64,000 bases of DNA from Rickettsia bellii RML369-C (GCF_000012385.1 NC_007940.1:372001-436000); one strand, 5' to 3'. Shown: positions 1 through 9,458, counted from the first letter of the stretch. The notes: generated by a model from the letters alone, not told the origin. Translations and numbers: made by a program.

Positions 1-1
1 T

Positions 2-526
2 GCTGGTGATCAAATATATGCTTTGCATAGCTCGATTATAGGTAGTATCGGTGTAGTCTCAAGCGGCTTTGGCTTTCATGAAGCAATTAATAAGCTTGGA
101 ATAGAAAGAAGAGTCTATACAGAGGGGAAAAATAAAGCAGTTTTAGATCCTTTCAAACCTATTAATAAAGAGGATGTAAAAATTATTAAAGATCTACAAA
201 AGCAAGTTTATGAGCATTTTGTTGATTATGTAAAAACAAGAAGAGTTGGTAAATTAACTCAACAAGACGATATTTTATTTAATGGCGAATTCTGGGCAGG
301 ACGAACAGCTCTTGATTATGGTTTAATTGATGACCTTGGCGATATGTATAGTACTATGAAAGCTAAATTTGGTGATAATATTAAATTTCAGTATCTTTGT
401 GCTAAACAACCATGGATTAAAAAGAAGCTTGGTATGGCAAGTAAAATACTAACTGATAATTTTGCTGACTCCTTAATTAATGCAGTTGAAAATAAGATTA
501 TTAACGATAAATTTGATATAAAGTAA
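2..526 (+). CDS. sppA: Signal peptide peptidase SppA-like (family S49), 5' end outside window
   Basis: The reading frame is open from base 2, so this is the C-terminal part of a longer gene. The first visible residues, [18 protein letters not shown], match the stretch after the catalytic serine in S49 peptidases, where the protein recognises a 'GSIGV' turn. Later [22 protein letters not shown] is the family's usual segment (G-R-x-A-x-x-x-G-L-I-D). S49 enzymes degrade cleaved signal peptides and membrane-protein fragments. The catalytic serine lies upstream or at the window edge and cannot be checked. It ends one base before dut, which suggests cotranscription. Family call is firm; the exact subtype (SppA or SohB) is not. 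Confidence 0.85.
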   Translation, partial: AGDQIYALHSSIIGSIGVVSSGFGFHEAINKLGIERRVYTEGKNKAVLDPFKPINKEDVKIIKDLQKQVYEHFVDYVKTRRVGKLTQQDDILFNGEFWAGRTALDYGLIDDLGDMYSTMKAKFGDNIKFQYLCAKQPWIKKKLGMASKILTDNFADSLINAVENKIINDKFDIK

Positions 527-527
527 C

Positions 528-980
528 ATGACTATAACACAAGTTAAAGTTAAGAAATTAGATAATTTTTTCGGCAAATTGCCTGAATATGCTACTGATC
601 ATAGTGCTGGTATGGATTTAACGGCAGCAAACGAGCAACCTATAACTATAAAAGCAGGCGAAATACAGCTAATTCCAACCGGTATTGCTATTGCACTGCC
701 GGAATTATTTGAAGCACAAATAAGACCTCGTTCAGGGCTTGCCGCCAAAAATGGCATTACAGTTGCTAATTCCCCTGGTACTATTGATGCTGATTATCGT
801 GGTGAGATAAAAGTTATTCTTATTAATTTAGGTAAAGATGACTTTGTTATAGAAAAAGGTATGAGAATTGCTCAAATGGTAATATCAAAATATGAGCGTA
901 TATCATGGAAAGAAAGCGAAACTCTTGAAGAGACTGCAAGAGGTAGTGGCGGCTTCGGTTCTACAGGAGTATACCTTTGA
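528..980 (+). CDS. dut: dUTP diphosphatase (dUTPase)
   Basis: 150 residues, the normal length of the trimeric dUTPase, which hydrolyses dUTP to dUMP and pyrophosphate to keep uracil out of DNA and supply dTMP synthesis. The conserved motifs appear in order: AGMDLTA near residue 27, PRSGLA near 67, the substrate loop [10 protein letters not shown] near 85, and the glycine-rich C-terminal motif GSGGFGSTG. The start ATG follows the upstream stop by one base. The last residues (VYL and stop) run into a palindromic repeat that starts at about 970, so the repeat supplied the stop codon and replaced the original tail. Confidence 0.97.
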   Translation: MTITQVKVKKLDNFFGKLPEYATDHSAGMDLTAANEQPITIKAGEIQLIPTGIAIALPELFEAQIRPRSGLAAKNGITVANSPGTIDADYRGEIKVILINLGKDDFVIEKGMRIAQMVISKYERISWKESETLEETARGSGGFGSTGVYL

Positions 981-1096
981 TACTTCAAGATTTGATAAGC
1001 CAAATTACGGGACTCGTCTTTGCTCACGTAGTTTATCTACGTTCCGCAGACTCACCGCTTATTTGACTTACCAACTTTTGAAGTATCTGCGGTATA
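970..1096. repeat. Rickettsia palindromic element, family A copy
   Basis: Imperfect palindrome of about 127 bases with ends TATACC and GGTATA and inner arms GATACTTCAA and CAACTTTTGAAGTATC. The interior carries CTCACGTAGTTTATCTACG. A second copy lies at 30426-30553. It fills the gap between dut and tsaB and overlaps the end of dut. Confidence 0.85.
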
Positions 1097-1117
1097 TAAA
1101 TTTAGTCATTATAACTC

Positions 1118-1813
1118 ATGAAAATTCTAGCATTTGATACGGCAAATAATACGGCATCGGTAGCACTTTCAGATAACGACAATATCTTAGCGTATGCGGA
1201 AGAATTACGCCCGTCTATGCAGGCAGAAAATCTAATGCCGATGATAGAACAAGTAATGAAAGCTGCTCAGTGTTCGTATGATGAGCTGGATTATCTAGCA
1301 GTAACAAACGGTCCTGGTAGTTTTACAGGAATTAGGATAGGGCTTGCTGTAGCTAAGGGTATATTATTTGCCAAAAAGAATATTAAAGGTGTGGCGGTTA
1401 GTAATTTTGAGCATGCTTATTTTAGAGCTATAGGGCAGGTTAAAGATTATGATAAAATATATGTATTCTTAAACGCCTATCGTAGTCAGCTTTATTTACA
1501 GATTTTTGATAGATCAGGTAAAACAAATGAACCGTTATTAATAGATTTTGATTATGCTATAGAACTACTTAAGAACGAGAAAGGGAATATAGTTTGTTGC
1601 GGTAGCGGTCTTGAATTTATATATACTCAAGTTAAAAATCTGCCGAATATAATAATTCTGCCACGCTTTGCTAGAGTTAAAGCATTTATTATTTGTAGAT
1701 ATGTAGCAAGCTTACTTGCAAATAAGGCGGAGTTAAATAGTGCTATAGAGCCGCTTTATATCCGCACACCTGATGCTAAAATAAGCGTCATAAATAGCAA
1801 ATTACAGCAATAA
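1118..1813 (+). CDS. tsaB: tRNA N6-threonylcarbamoyladenosine biosynthesis protein TsaB
   Basis: 231 residues with the ASKHA-fold start [16 protein letters not shown] and the TsaB signature [19 protein letters not shown] near residues 59-78. TsaB is the scaffold partner of TsaD and TsaE in making the t6A37 modification of ANN-decoding tRNAs. The C-terminal half ends with the usual EPLYIR segment. Its start lies just after the palindromic element that separates it from dut, so it may have lost or gained its own promoter there. Confidence 0.95.
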   Translation: MKILAFDTANNTASVALSDNDNILAYAEELRPSMQAENLMPMIEQVMKAAQCSYDELDYLAVTNGPGSFTGIRIGLAVAKGILFAKKNIKGVAVSNFEHAYFRAIGQVKDYDKIYVFLNAYRSQLYLQIFDRSGKTNEPLLIDFDYAIELLKNEKGNIVCCGSGLEFIYTQVKNLPNIIILPRFARVKAFIICRYVASLLANKAELNSAIEPLYIRTPDAKISVINSKLQQ

Positions 1814-1835
1814 TTTACTATTTATATTTAAAACT

Positions 1836-2276
1836 TTAAACCAATATTGCTTTAGAACAATACACATCATCAATACCTAACGTTTCAATAAGAGGCATAG
1901 AATCTTCAATATAACTTGTATTGTGATATAAATTATATATCGGGATATTTTTTTCAATAAAGATATTTTGCATCACTTGTGGTAAATCGTGATTTGAAAT
2001 AGTAGTTTTTAATAATCTTTCATCTGAGATCGTATCTAGAGCTTTTTTTAAATAGGTAGTAGGAAGTATACTTTTTAATTTAACAATAATAAAAAATTTT
2101 ACCTTATCAGAAGTCATATTTTGTTTTTTAGATTGTTCAACTTTATTAAATTCAATTATATTCTCTTCACCGAATATAAATTCATCATTAGCCTTAAAAG
2201 AAGCAGGTTTAAAAGAATTGTTTCTTCCAAACGAATTGAAAAAATTTTTTGTTAATTTACTTAGTGCTATTATCAT
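1836..2276 (-). CDS. Hypothetical protein, 146 aa
   Basis: I do not recognise a family. The protein starts with a basic, Phe- and Asn-rich stretch (LTKNFFNSFGRNNSF) and continues into a mixed alpha/beta-looking region with no transmembrane segment. The C-terminal part has short hydrophobic strands (KFFIIVKLKSILP, NIPIYNLYHN). It is convergent with tsaB and divergent from the vWA-domain gene, with about 230 AT-rich bases between. Base composition is like its neighbours. It could be a lineage-specific gene or a shortened relic. Confidence 0.55.
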   Translation of the reverse strand: MIIALSKLTKNFFNSFGRNNSFKPASFKANDEFIFGEENIIEFNKVEQSKKQNMTSDKVKFFIIVKLKSILPTTYLKKALDTISDERLLKTTISNHDLPQVMQNIFIEKNIPIYNLYHNTSYIEDSMPLIETLGIDDVYCSKAILV

Positions 2277-2506
2277 AATTCTACTTATTTATTCATTTTA
2301 ATAATCAGCGTTGCAGTATATTAGGAATTATAGAATAATCAAGAAAAAAGTTAATATTTATTATAAAATTACTTGAAAGTCTAGTGAAATAAGCACTTAG
2401 TAAAATACAAGTTTTAATAAAAAATAGTTAATATTTCTCAATAATTATCCTTGCATTATTTTTTGGATAAAATTAGAAATTTTATTCCATTAAATTAAGA
2501 GGAATT

Positions 2507-4057
2507 ATGCCTATACAACATAAGATGCCGGAACAAAAATGGCAGATTTTTTTGAGAGCTTTAGGAGCGAAAGGAATAGAAGTAGAAACAGTAACTGATA
2601 GTAAAGTTATTTTTAAAATTAGTGCTGAAGATTTAGAGCATCTACGTAATTTATTGGATGATAAGGAAGCATTAAAGAAAAATGTCATACATGCTTTATT
2701 TAATAGCGAAAAAAATAATATAGAGAAATTGGAGGAATACACATATGATGCTGATATATTAGATAAAGATATCAGTAAATTATTAAATAAAATCGTATCT
2801 CCTAAATTTATACAAAAAAATAATATTGATAATATTTTAGATAAATTAAGAATTGAGTTTGATGAAAAATTATTGGTAAGTAAAGGGAAGCTCAGTTTTA
2901 AAAATCCGATAAAAAAAGATATAAAAGAAGCAACGCTTAAATTATTACAAGCTACTATAAAAGATGAAAAGTCTCTATCAAAAATTTTAGTAAATGAAGA
3001 AGATATAACTCCTTTTCAAAAAGCTATATACCATCCTACTGATTTTTCTCAATTAATAACGCAAATTAGTTCTAATGAAGAAAATTCTCTAAACTTTATT
3101 ATGAATAATGGGGCAATAGCACAAAGCGTGCAAGTTTATACTGCTGACGGTAAAGCTCCTATTATTGCTTCTGACTTAAAGGATGGATTTATTATTGATA
3201 AACAATATTTGTTAAAATATTTATTACCAATATTTAATGGTTTTATTTGGAATGAAGAAGGAAAGTTTCCTATTATGTTTGCTCCAAAAAATCCAAAAGT
3301 TTTAGATGGGGAAAATAATTACGCTCATAATATTAGTTTATTAATTGATATTAGCGGTAGTATGGAAAAAGATTTTAGCGTTTACAAAAATAATATATTA
3401 AAAATATTAGATAAATTAGCTGAAATTCCCAATTGGCAAATTAATATAGTAGTTTTTAATGACGAAAGTACAGCACGATCATTTTCAAATCAGGAAAATA
3501 ATATTGAAGATATCAAAGTTTATATCAATAATTTAAAAGCAAATGGTTATACAAAATTATATGGTACTATTAAAGAAGCTTTAGAGTCTTTTAAAGGAAA
3601 AATTGATGAGTCTTCTACCCTTATAGTATTTACCGATGGGAAAGATGAGGGAACTAACAGTAATGTTACTGAAAAGGATGTAGTCGATGTTACGAGTGAA
3701 GTAATAAAAAATCCTCAATTTAATATGTATACTGTAGGATTTGGTCAATATTATAACCAAGAATTTTTTGAACAAGTCGCTACACGTGGAGGGTTTACTC
3801 ATGTTAGCTTAAATGATCCTACAGGGATGCATCAACTTCAGCAATATATAGATAATATTGAGCAAAAAGTAATGACATTTGAAATAATTACGGAGGAGCT
3901 AAAATTGATAACACGAGTAAAAGCCGGCGATGTATTTATTGGAGGTGAAGTTAATATTAGTGAAGGAAATGAATTTCATATGAATGGACAACCATTTTCT
4001 ATTGGAACGGAAAATCATGAGGTAGAAACTATCGGGATATCCGAATACGTTGCTTAA
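2507..4057 (+). CDS. von Willebrand factor type A domain protein
   Basis: 516 residues. A vWA domain begins near residue 275 with the MIDAS motif DISGSM (Asp at about 281), followed by the conserved STLIVFTDGKDEG near 366-378 that completes the metal site. The N-terminal 270 residues are charged and helical, with no signal peptide or membrane segment, so it is probably cytosolic or delivered by another route. A good ribosome site, AAGAGGAATT, sits just before the ATG. vWA domains bind partners through Mg2+; the partner here is unknown. It stands alone between a divergent gene and an aldehyde dehydrogenase gene. Confidence 0.85.
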   Translation: MPIQHKMPEQKWQIFLRALGAKGIEVETVTDSKVIFKISAEDLEHLRNLLDDKEALKKNVIHALFNSEKNNIEKLEEYTYDADILDKDISKLLNKIVSPKFIQKNNIDNILDKLRIEFDEKLLVSKGKLSFKNPIKKDIKEATLKLLQATIKDEKSLSKILVNEEDITPFQKAIYHPTDFSQLITQISSNEENSLNFIMNNGAIAQSVQVYTADGKAPIIASDLKDGFIIDKQYLLKYLLPIFNGFIWNEEGKFPIMFAPKNPKVLDGENNYAHNISLLIDISGSMEKDFSVYKNNILKILDKLAEIPNWQINIVVFNDESTARSFSNQENNIEDIKVYINNLKANGYTKLYGTIKEALESFKGKIDESSTLIVFTDGKDEGTNSNVTEKDVVDVTSEVIKNPQFNMYTVGFGQYYNQEFFEQVATRGGFTHVSLNDPTGMHQLQQYIDNIEQKVMTFEIITEELKLITRVKAGDVFIGGEVNISEGNEFHMNGQPFSIGTENHEVETIGISEYVA

Positions 4058-4127
4058 TTATTAACATTTCCCTTGCTAGTATTATTATATAGCCTTAAAG
4101 TTAAATATTAATATTAGTGAGGGATAT

Positions 4128-5519
4128 ATGAATTTACTAGCAAGTATTACCGGCAAGAATTATGTAAACGGGAAGTTTATAACTGCTTCAAAGCAAGTTT
4201 CGGTTGTTAATCCTTCGACTTTAAAAGAAATTGCAACTGTGCCGAATTTGGAATTATCAGAAATTAATTCTGCAATAGATAACACAGTGCAAACCTTTTC
4301 AGCATGGTCGCAAAGTTTTTTTGAGGAAAGAATAGCGATTCTACGCAAATGGCATGCTTTAGTGATCGAAAATATTGATGAGCTAAGTCATATATTAACC
4401 TTAGAGCAGGGGAAAATACTTGCTGAATCAAAAAAAGAAATCCTATATGGGGCATCTTTTATTAATTGGTATACATATGCAATTCATAATATTCATTCTG
4501 TTGTAAAGCCTGGCAATAACAAGAATCATAAAATCGTTACGCATTATGAGCCTGTTGGTCCAGCTGCTGCTATAACACCTTGGAATTTCCCAAATGCCAT
4601 GATTACCCGCAAGGTAGTTCCTGCAATAGCAGCCGGTTGCAGCGTTATATTAAAGCCGTCAAGTCTTACACCGCTTTCGGCTTTAGTACTAGCAAAGTTA
4701 GCTTACGACGCCGGATTGCCGGCAGGAGTGTTTAACGTTATTACTGGTGATTCTAACATTATCGGTAAAGCTTTTTGTGAAGATTTTAGACTGCGTAAAT
4801 TATCGTTTACTGGTTCTACAAATGTTGGCAAAATTCTATATCAAGCTTCGGCAAATACTGTAAAGCGTTTATCTTTAGAGCTTGGCGGTAATGCTCCTTT
4901 CATTATAACAGCTGATAATGATCTAGAAAAAGTCGCAGATGATTTGGTTATTTCTAAGACTCGAAATAGCGGACAGTCTTGCACTTCCCCTAATAGAATA
5001 TTTGTAGAAGAATCTATATATGAAAAATTTATAGAAATTCTAACTCCTAAATTTAACAAACTTAAAGCAGGCGACGGATTTGATAACGCATCGGATGTAG
5101 GTCCACTAATTAATTCTGCTGCTATAGAGAAAATCCAAAAATTGCTTGCCGATGCTCAAAATAGAGGGGCTAAGTTAATTTGCGGTGGTAAGGCTAATAA
5201 TAATTTCATTGAGCCAACTATTATTATTGATTGTTTAGATAATATGGATATCTTTAAAACGGAAATATTCGGTCCGGTAATTGCTTGCTATAAATTTAAG
5301 AGTTTAGACGAGGTAATAGAGCGTGCTAATAATACCGAATATGGCTTGCAAGGATATGTATATTCGCAGAATTTAAGCGTTGCTAAGATGATGGCAACAA
5401 AGCTTGATTTCGGTATGATATCGATTAATGATCCGCTGCCGGCTAATGCTAAAGCTCCTTTTGCGGGGCGTAAAGCGTCAGGTTTTGGAGTTGAAGGATC
5501 ATTTGAAGGAATTATTTGA
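4128..5519 (+). CDS. gabD: Succinate-semialdehyde dehydrogenase (NADP+) family, aldehyde dehydrogenase
   Basis: 463 residues with all ALDH landmarks: AAAITPWNFPNAM (cofactor entry), KPSSLTPLSAL, FTGSTNVGK, the catalytic glutamate in LELGGNAPF near residue 250, and the catalytic cysteine in NSGQSCTSPNR near 287. The C-terminus ends KASGFGVEGSFEGI. Length and motifs best fit the GabD subgroup, which oxidises succinate semialdehyde to succinate and feeds the TCA cycle. The substrate is inferred from family likeness only. GAGGGATATATG precedes the start. Confidence 0.9.
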   Translation: MNLLASITGKNYVNGKFITASKQVSVVNPSTLKEIATVPNLELSEINSAIDNTVQTFSAWSQSFFEERIAILRKWHALVIENIDELSHILTLEQGKILAESKKEILYGASFINWYTYAIHNIHSVVKPGNNKNHKIVTHYEPVGPAAAITPWNFPNAMITRKVVPAIAAGCSVILKPSSLTPLSALVLAKLAYDAGLPAGVFNVITGDSNIIGKAFCEDFRLRKLSFTGSTNVGKILYQASANTVKRLSLELGGNAPFIITADNDLEKVADDLVISKTRNSGQSCTSPNRIFVEESIYEKFIEILTPKFNKLKAGDGFDNASDVGPLINSAAIEKIQKLLADAQNRGAKLICGGKANNNFIEPTIIIDCLDNMDIFKTEIFGPVIACYKFKSLDEVIERANNTEYGLQGYVYSQNLSVAKMMATKLDFGMISINDPLPANAKAPFAGRKASGFGVEGSFEGII

Positions 5520-5570
5520 ATATCTAAACTCCAAATATATAAATTTACAACAAACATAGAATGAAAATAT

Positions 5571-5889
5571 ATGCCTACATTTAGTACTCTTAAGCCGGAG
5601 CTAAAAAAGGAAATAAAAGATATCATTAATTTAGCCATACAAGAAAATATTAATAATGAAGAATTGACTGCAAAATGTAAAAGTTTTTTTGAGTCAGTAT
5701 TTTCAGATAATAACAAATCTTGTATTGATGAATGTTATCAAATCTTATTTATATTGTGTGAGACAGAATTTTAAAGAGTCTATTTCTATACCTGATCCTA
5801 TTACAATTTTAACAGTTCAATTATCATGTTTATATGATCCTTCTTCTCTGCCTTTAGGTGTAACTAATTTAGATAATAATGAGGAGTAA
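5571..5889 (+). pseudogene. Small unknown ORF, probably frameshifted; first of three tandem ORFs
   Basis: The first 67 codons (5571-5774) start MPTFSTLKPEL and are helical and charged. They stop after ILCETEF, while the +1 frame continues KESISIPDPITIL to LDNNEE at 5889. One lost or gained base near 5760-5775 would join them into a protein of about 105 residues. The tail LDNNEE directly precedes the next gene. The two downstream ORFs also start with 'MP' behind the near-identical leader AGTAAAAATTATGCCA, suggesting duplication. Function is not recognised. Confidence 0.45.
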
Positions 5890-5894
5890 AAATT

Positions 5895-6233
5895 ATGCCA
5901 ATAATTATAGATAATTTTGAAAAAAATAAAGAAATTAGTGAAATATTAAATAATAAAGAAGTAGTTAATTTAGAGTTACAGGAAGTATCTAATGATTTTG
6001 CTCAATTATTAAATGATTATAATTTGATTTCTAAAGAGCAATTTCATCCTCTTAAAATACTGATAGAATTATTTGATGAGAAGAAGATAATAATACCGCA
6101 AGAACTTAATAAATCATTGTTTTATCTACTAATTGACATTCAAGATAATTTTATTGATTCAGAAGACTTTGTAAAAGATATAGATAATTGTTTAGAGATT
6201 GTGGATGCTTTAGGTTTAGGTGATTATTATTAA
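5895..6233 (+). CDS. Hypothetical acidic helical protein, 112 aa (tandem family)
   Basis: No recognised family. The 112 residues are acidic and predicted helical throughout, with no signal or membrane segment, ending CLEIVDALGLGDYY. The neighbour at 6280-6666 ends in the similar SLNMVKTLGLLCDEN, so the two share a start (MP plus a D/E-F-x-K patch) and a C-terminal 'V-x-x-L-G-L' pattern. The leader GAGGAGTAAAAATTATG is a clear ribosome site and is repeated before the next gene. These look like local duplicates under loose constraint. Confidence 0.55.
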   Translation: MPIIIDNFEKNKEISEILNNKEVVNLELQEVSNDFAQLLNDYNLISKEQFHPLKILIELFDEKKIIIPQELNKSLFYLLIDIQDNFIDSEDFVKDIDNCLEIVDALGLGDYY

Positions 6234-6279
6234 CTTTATATATAACTAATTTAAATAGCAATAATGAGAAGTAAAAATT

Positions 6280-6666
6280 ATGCCAGCACTTACAGATGAA
6301 TTTGATAAAGAATTAGAAGCAATTTATGAAAGATTTGATTTAATAAAAAATAAAGACTTTATGTTACCGGAAAATCAAAAAGATATACAAACTTTCTTGA
6401 TGTTAGCATCTGATTATCTAGGAAAAAACTTAGAAGAAAAGACAAAATTGTCAATTGGTTATTTGCCAATTTTAATAAAATTAATAAAAATATTTTCTGA
6501 AATAAATAAAAAATTATCTGATGAGCTCGAAGAGTCTTTGGATAAAGTTTTAAATTTATATAAAGATAAAGAGGATACTAAAGAATTCCAAACAGAGATA
6601 GAAGAAAGCCTAAATATGGTTAAGACTCTAGGATTGCTATGTGATGAAAATATGGGTGATTTTTAA
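6280..6666 (+). CDS. Hypothetical acidic helical protein, 128 aa (tandem family)
   Basis: Third member of the tandem group; starts MPALTDEFDKELEAIYERF and ends in LNMVKTLGLLCDENMGDF. Charged and helical with one more hydrophobic central helix (IGYLPILIKLIKIF) that is probably buried rather than membrane-spanning. The leader GAGAAGTAAAAATTATG nearly repeats that of the upstream ORF. No function recognised. A promoter for the next gene begins 25 bases after its stop. Confidence 0.55.
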   Translation: MPALTDEFDKELEAIYERFDLIKNKDFMLPENQKDIQTFLMLASDYLGKNLEEKTKLSIGYLPILIKLIKIFSEINKKLSDELEESLDKVLNLYKDKEDTKEFQTEIEESLNMVKTLGLLCDENMGDF

Positions 6667-6690
6667 ATTGATTGATTTTTTAAGAATATA

Positions 6691-6720
6691 TTGACAGCTT
6701 GTTATATCTCCGTGTATTAA
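6691..6720 (+). promoter_or_regulatory. Sigma-70-type promoter for the 443-aa gene
   Basis: TTGACA (6691-6696) and TATTAA (6715-6720) with an 18-base spacer, 25 bases before the start codon. CTCCG at 6708-6712 can pair with CGGAG at 6734-6738, the ribosome site, so the leader could partly mask translation initiation. Confidence 0.65.
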
Positions 6721-6744
6721 ATTAATATAAATCTCGGAGTTTTT

Positions 6745-8076
6745 ATGACCACAACTTTTCAACTTATACAAGAGTCTAATTTTACTGAAGCAGTTAAAGA
6801 ATTAACAAGAGAGAACGTAAACGAGCGAGGAGATATCGTTTTTACATTAAATTTTAACAATAAACAATTTTCTTATGCAGCGAAGAACGTTAATACTTTA
6901 GAAGCTTTATGTTTTATGAATTCGGTATTATCTTTAACTTCCACTTCTCAACAGCAATTAAAAGACAGATTAAATATATTAAAAAGTTGTATCAAAACTG
7001 CATATAATAAAATGCACGAATATGATAATGCAATCTGGAATGGAAGAGATGATAACAATAACAGCACAGCAATATGGCTTGCTTGGGGAGGAGTCTCAGA
7101 AAAGCTTAAGGATTTGTTAGACAAGCACCCTAATTTGATAGAGGATGAACAAGAACTTATCCGTAATGCTTTTGATGTAACAATGGAAGTGGGGCATTTA
7201 AATATAGAGCAAAAAATAGAATTAGCTAAAGTTTTAATTCCTTTAGGAATACAAATTAATAATTTAAATACATATAACATCATATTGCAAAATGAGAATT
7301 ATTTAGCAGCTTTTAAAAATATCATAGAAGATGCTAGTAATTTATCTTCAGAAATATTTAGTAAATTTGTAGATAATGTAATTAGCAAAATAGGTATTTT
7401 AATTAGTAATTCTAAAGCCCAAAAAATAGATAATTCTATTATTAAAAATGCTATAACAAAATGTTATGAAATAATTGAACAAATATTTAAGCATGAAGAA
7501 AAAATAAATATTAAAGACACATTAGAAAAAGATTTAAGTACTTCAAATACTTATGTTTCTCCATTTTTACACTGGTTATTGGAATTGGGTAATAATAATT
7601 TGACTTCTATTTTACAAAATTATGATCAAAATAAAAAGTTTGATTTTTATGTAAAAGATTGGAATGGTAAGGAAGCATACAGAAGTGCATTAGAATGGAT
7701 AGCTAATTATAGATTTGATATTTTAAATAATGAAGTTTTCAAACCTTATTTAAATCCATCTAAAAAACAAGAAAATGAAAAGATACTGATAAATTTAGTA
7801 AGTAATGGCAGTAAGGTAAATGACACAAAGCAAATAGCACCTTTTTTTAAAGAATTATTAGAGCATAGACCACCTTTATTTAATAATAACCTTAATAATA
7901 CAAAACAAGCTATTTGCAATAAAATGTTTCAAGAATCAGTAAATGCTAAAAAAATTTCATCTGAAATTTATACAGATCAAACATTAGATTTTGCTTCATG
8001 TTTAATTGCTATACAACAATTTGAAAAAGAAATAGTGGATAGTCTAGGCGTTGCTAATCTTAACCCGTACGATTAA
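6745..8076 (+). CDS. Hypothetical protein, 443 aa, helical-repeat-like
   Basis: I do not recognise a family. It is helical and hydrophilic, with the repeated spacing of hydrophobic residues expected of an alpha-solenoid and stretches that faintly resemble degenerate ankyrin units (DNNNSTAIWLAWGGVSEKL, VSPFLHWLLELGNNN). There is no signal peptide or membrane segment. It has its own promoter and the ribosome site CGGAG. It follows the small tandem ORFs on the same strand and ends just before a palindromic repeat. A host-interaction role is possible for such proteins in Rickettsia, but nothing here proves it. Confidence 0.6.
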   Translation: MTTTFQLIQESNFTEAVKELTRENVNERGDIVFTLNFNNKQFSYAAKNVNTLEALCFMNSVLSLTSTSQQQLKDRLNILKSCIKTAYNKMHEYDNAIWNGRDDNNNSTAIWLAWGGVSEKLKDLLDKHPNLIEDEQELIRNAFDVTMEVGHLNIEQKIELAKVLIPLGIQINNLNTYNIILQNENYLAAFKNIIEDASNLSSEIFSKFVDNVISKIGILISNSKAQKIDNSIIKNAITKCYEIIEQIFKHEEKINIKDTLEKDLSTSNTYVSPFLHWLLELGNNNLTSILQNYDQNKKFDFYVKDWNGKEAYRSALEWIANYRFDILNNEVFKPYLNPSKKQENEKILINLVSNGSKVNDTKQIAPFFKELLEHRPPLFNNNLNNTKQAICNKMFQESVNAKKISSEIYTDQTLDFASCLIAIQQFEKEIVDSLGVANLNPYD

Positions 8077-8092
8077 ATTAAAATTATTGTGT

Positions 8093-8255
8093 GGATCATT
8101 TTCCCCTGTCATACCGTGATTTATTCGGCGTTGTTGCATGGGTTCTTTCTTACCTGTCACCCCGTGGCTTGCTAACTAGGTCCAGCTAAAAAATACTAAT
8201 AAAATTAGTATTATTTATTATTTTCTGGATCTAGTTAGCAAGCCACGGTATTGTA
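8093..8255. repeat. Rickettsia palindromic element, family C copy
   Basis: The halves CCGTGGCTTGCTAACTAG and CTAGTTAGCAAGCCACGG are perfect reverse complements around an AATACTAATAAAATTAGTATT centre. The start TCATTTTCCCCTGTCAT is the mirror of the tail of other copies. Related copies lie near 12.4, 14.7, 18.1, 19.2, 27.1, 34.2 and 39.2 kb. Confidence 0.85.
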
Positions 8256-8307
8256 AGAAAAGAAAGTGATATAATATAAGTTATAAATGTAATATAAACA
8301 TTTATAA

Positions 8308-8495
8308 GAGAGTGTTAATACCCTATATAATGATATAGGGTATTAAGCGGGCATAAGCGACCGTCACGGTATAGTAGGTTTTATACGACCGGAGTCATCA
8401 AGGTACTATAGCCCGACTCTCGAGAAGTTTGAATAGTTGGAAGGGATGCGATAAGCACGCCCGATTACAATCCTAAACAATATAAAATCTCGAGG
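8308..8495 (+). ncRNA. Candidate IS110 bridge RNA
   Basis: A long non-coding leader sits before the IS110 start codon, the place where the bridge RNA is encoded in IS110-group elements. It folds strongly: GAGAGT (8308-8313) pairs with ACTCTC (8416-8421); a 14-bp perfect hairpin lies at 8315-8346 with loop AATG; CGGGC (8348-8352) pairs with GCCCG (8411-8415) and encloses a large loop region at 8353-8410. A second stem-loop domain follows at about 8425-8480. Two looped domains fit the target- and donor-binding loops of known bridge RNAs. The family precedent is established; the assignment here is inference. Confidence 0.6.
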
Positions 8496-8500
8496 TACAT

Positions 8501-9458
8501 ATGATAAAATATCACAAACATATAGGAATTGATATAGGAAAATATAATTTTGTAGTAGGAATAGAGGGCATAAAAGATACAAAAGAATATGAGAATACAA
8601 GTTTCGGTATATTTGAATTTATTAATGATAATAAGGATATTTTAGCAAACTCTCTAACTGTAGTTGAAACAACAGGCGGATATGAACTAGAGTTATTGTA
8701 TAGCTTATGTGAAAGAGGTTATGTAGTACATAGAGCAGATGCAAGAAAGGTAAAGAATTTTATCAGATCATATGGTAATAGTGCAAAAACAGATAAGTTA
8801 GATGCTAAAGCATTAGGATTATATGGTAAGGAGCGAGCAGATAAGCTTGAAGTATTTAAGCCTGAATCAAAACAAAATATACAATTATTTCGGTTAGTAC
8901 AAAGACGGAATGATTTAAAGCAAATGTTAGTTGCCGAAAAGAATAGATTACAACAAGCAAATACAGATAAGTTTGTTAAAAATAGCTGTATAAATATGAT
9001 AGATGTTTTAAGTAATCAAATTACAGAGATTACTAATCAGGTAGAAGTGATTATATCATCAGATCAGCTGTTAAAAGCAAAGCATGAGATATTGAAAGAG
9101 ATAAATGGCATTGGTAATATAGTTGCTTTTGAGTTATTAATATTATTACCGGAGTTAGGGAAGTTAACAAGACGGCAGATTGCTTCTCTTGCAGGGCTTG
9201 CTCCAAAAGCTAATGATAGTGGTAAATATCAAGGATATAGAAAGGTAGGACATGGTGTAGAGCAGGAGTCAAGCTATACTATTCCTTGCTGCTATGTCAG
9301 CCCGTAATAGCAAGACTTCTGGTTTAAGACTCTTTTATGAGCGACTCATTAACAATGGTAAAAAGAAAATGGTCGCTCTTACCGCTTTAATGCGTAAAAT
9401 TATTGTCATCGCTAATGCTAAATTAAAATCTCTTCTTTTTAATTTAAAACATAGTTGA
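8501..9458 (+). pseudogene. IS110-family recombinase (transposase), frameshifted
   Basis: Residues 1-252 keep the RuvC-like DEDD set (D11, E56, D98, D101) and the C-terminal domain with the serine in NDSGKYQG (S240). After GHG the frame shifts near 9250-9262: the frame read from the start stops at 9307, while another frame continues the family C-terminus (ILFLAAMSARNSKTSGLRL... to LLFNLKHS) to the stop at 9456-9458. The full protein would be about 318 residues, normal for IS110. The lesion removes the helix after the catalytic serine, so the copy should be inactive unless frameshifting occurs. ATG is preceded by CGAGGTACAT. Confidence 0.9.

Noticed and set aside
2280..2500. tRNA genes in the intergenic gaps
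   Set aside because: I looked for GGTTCGAATCC-type T-arms with matching acceptor stems in all longer gaps and saw none.
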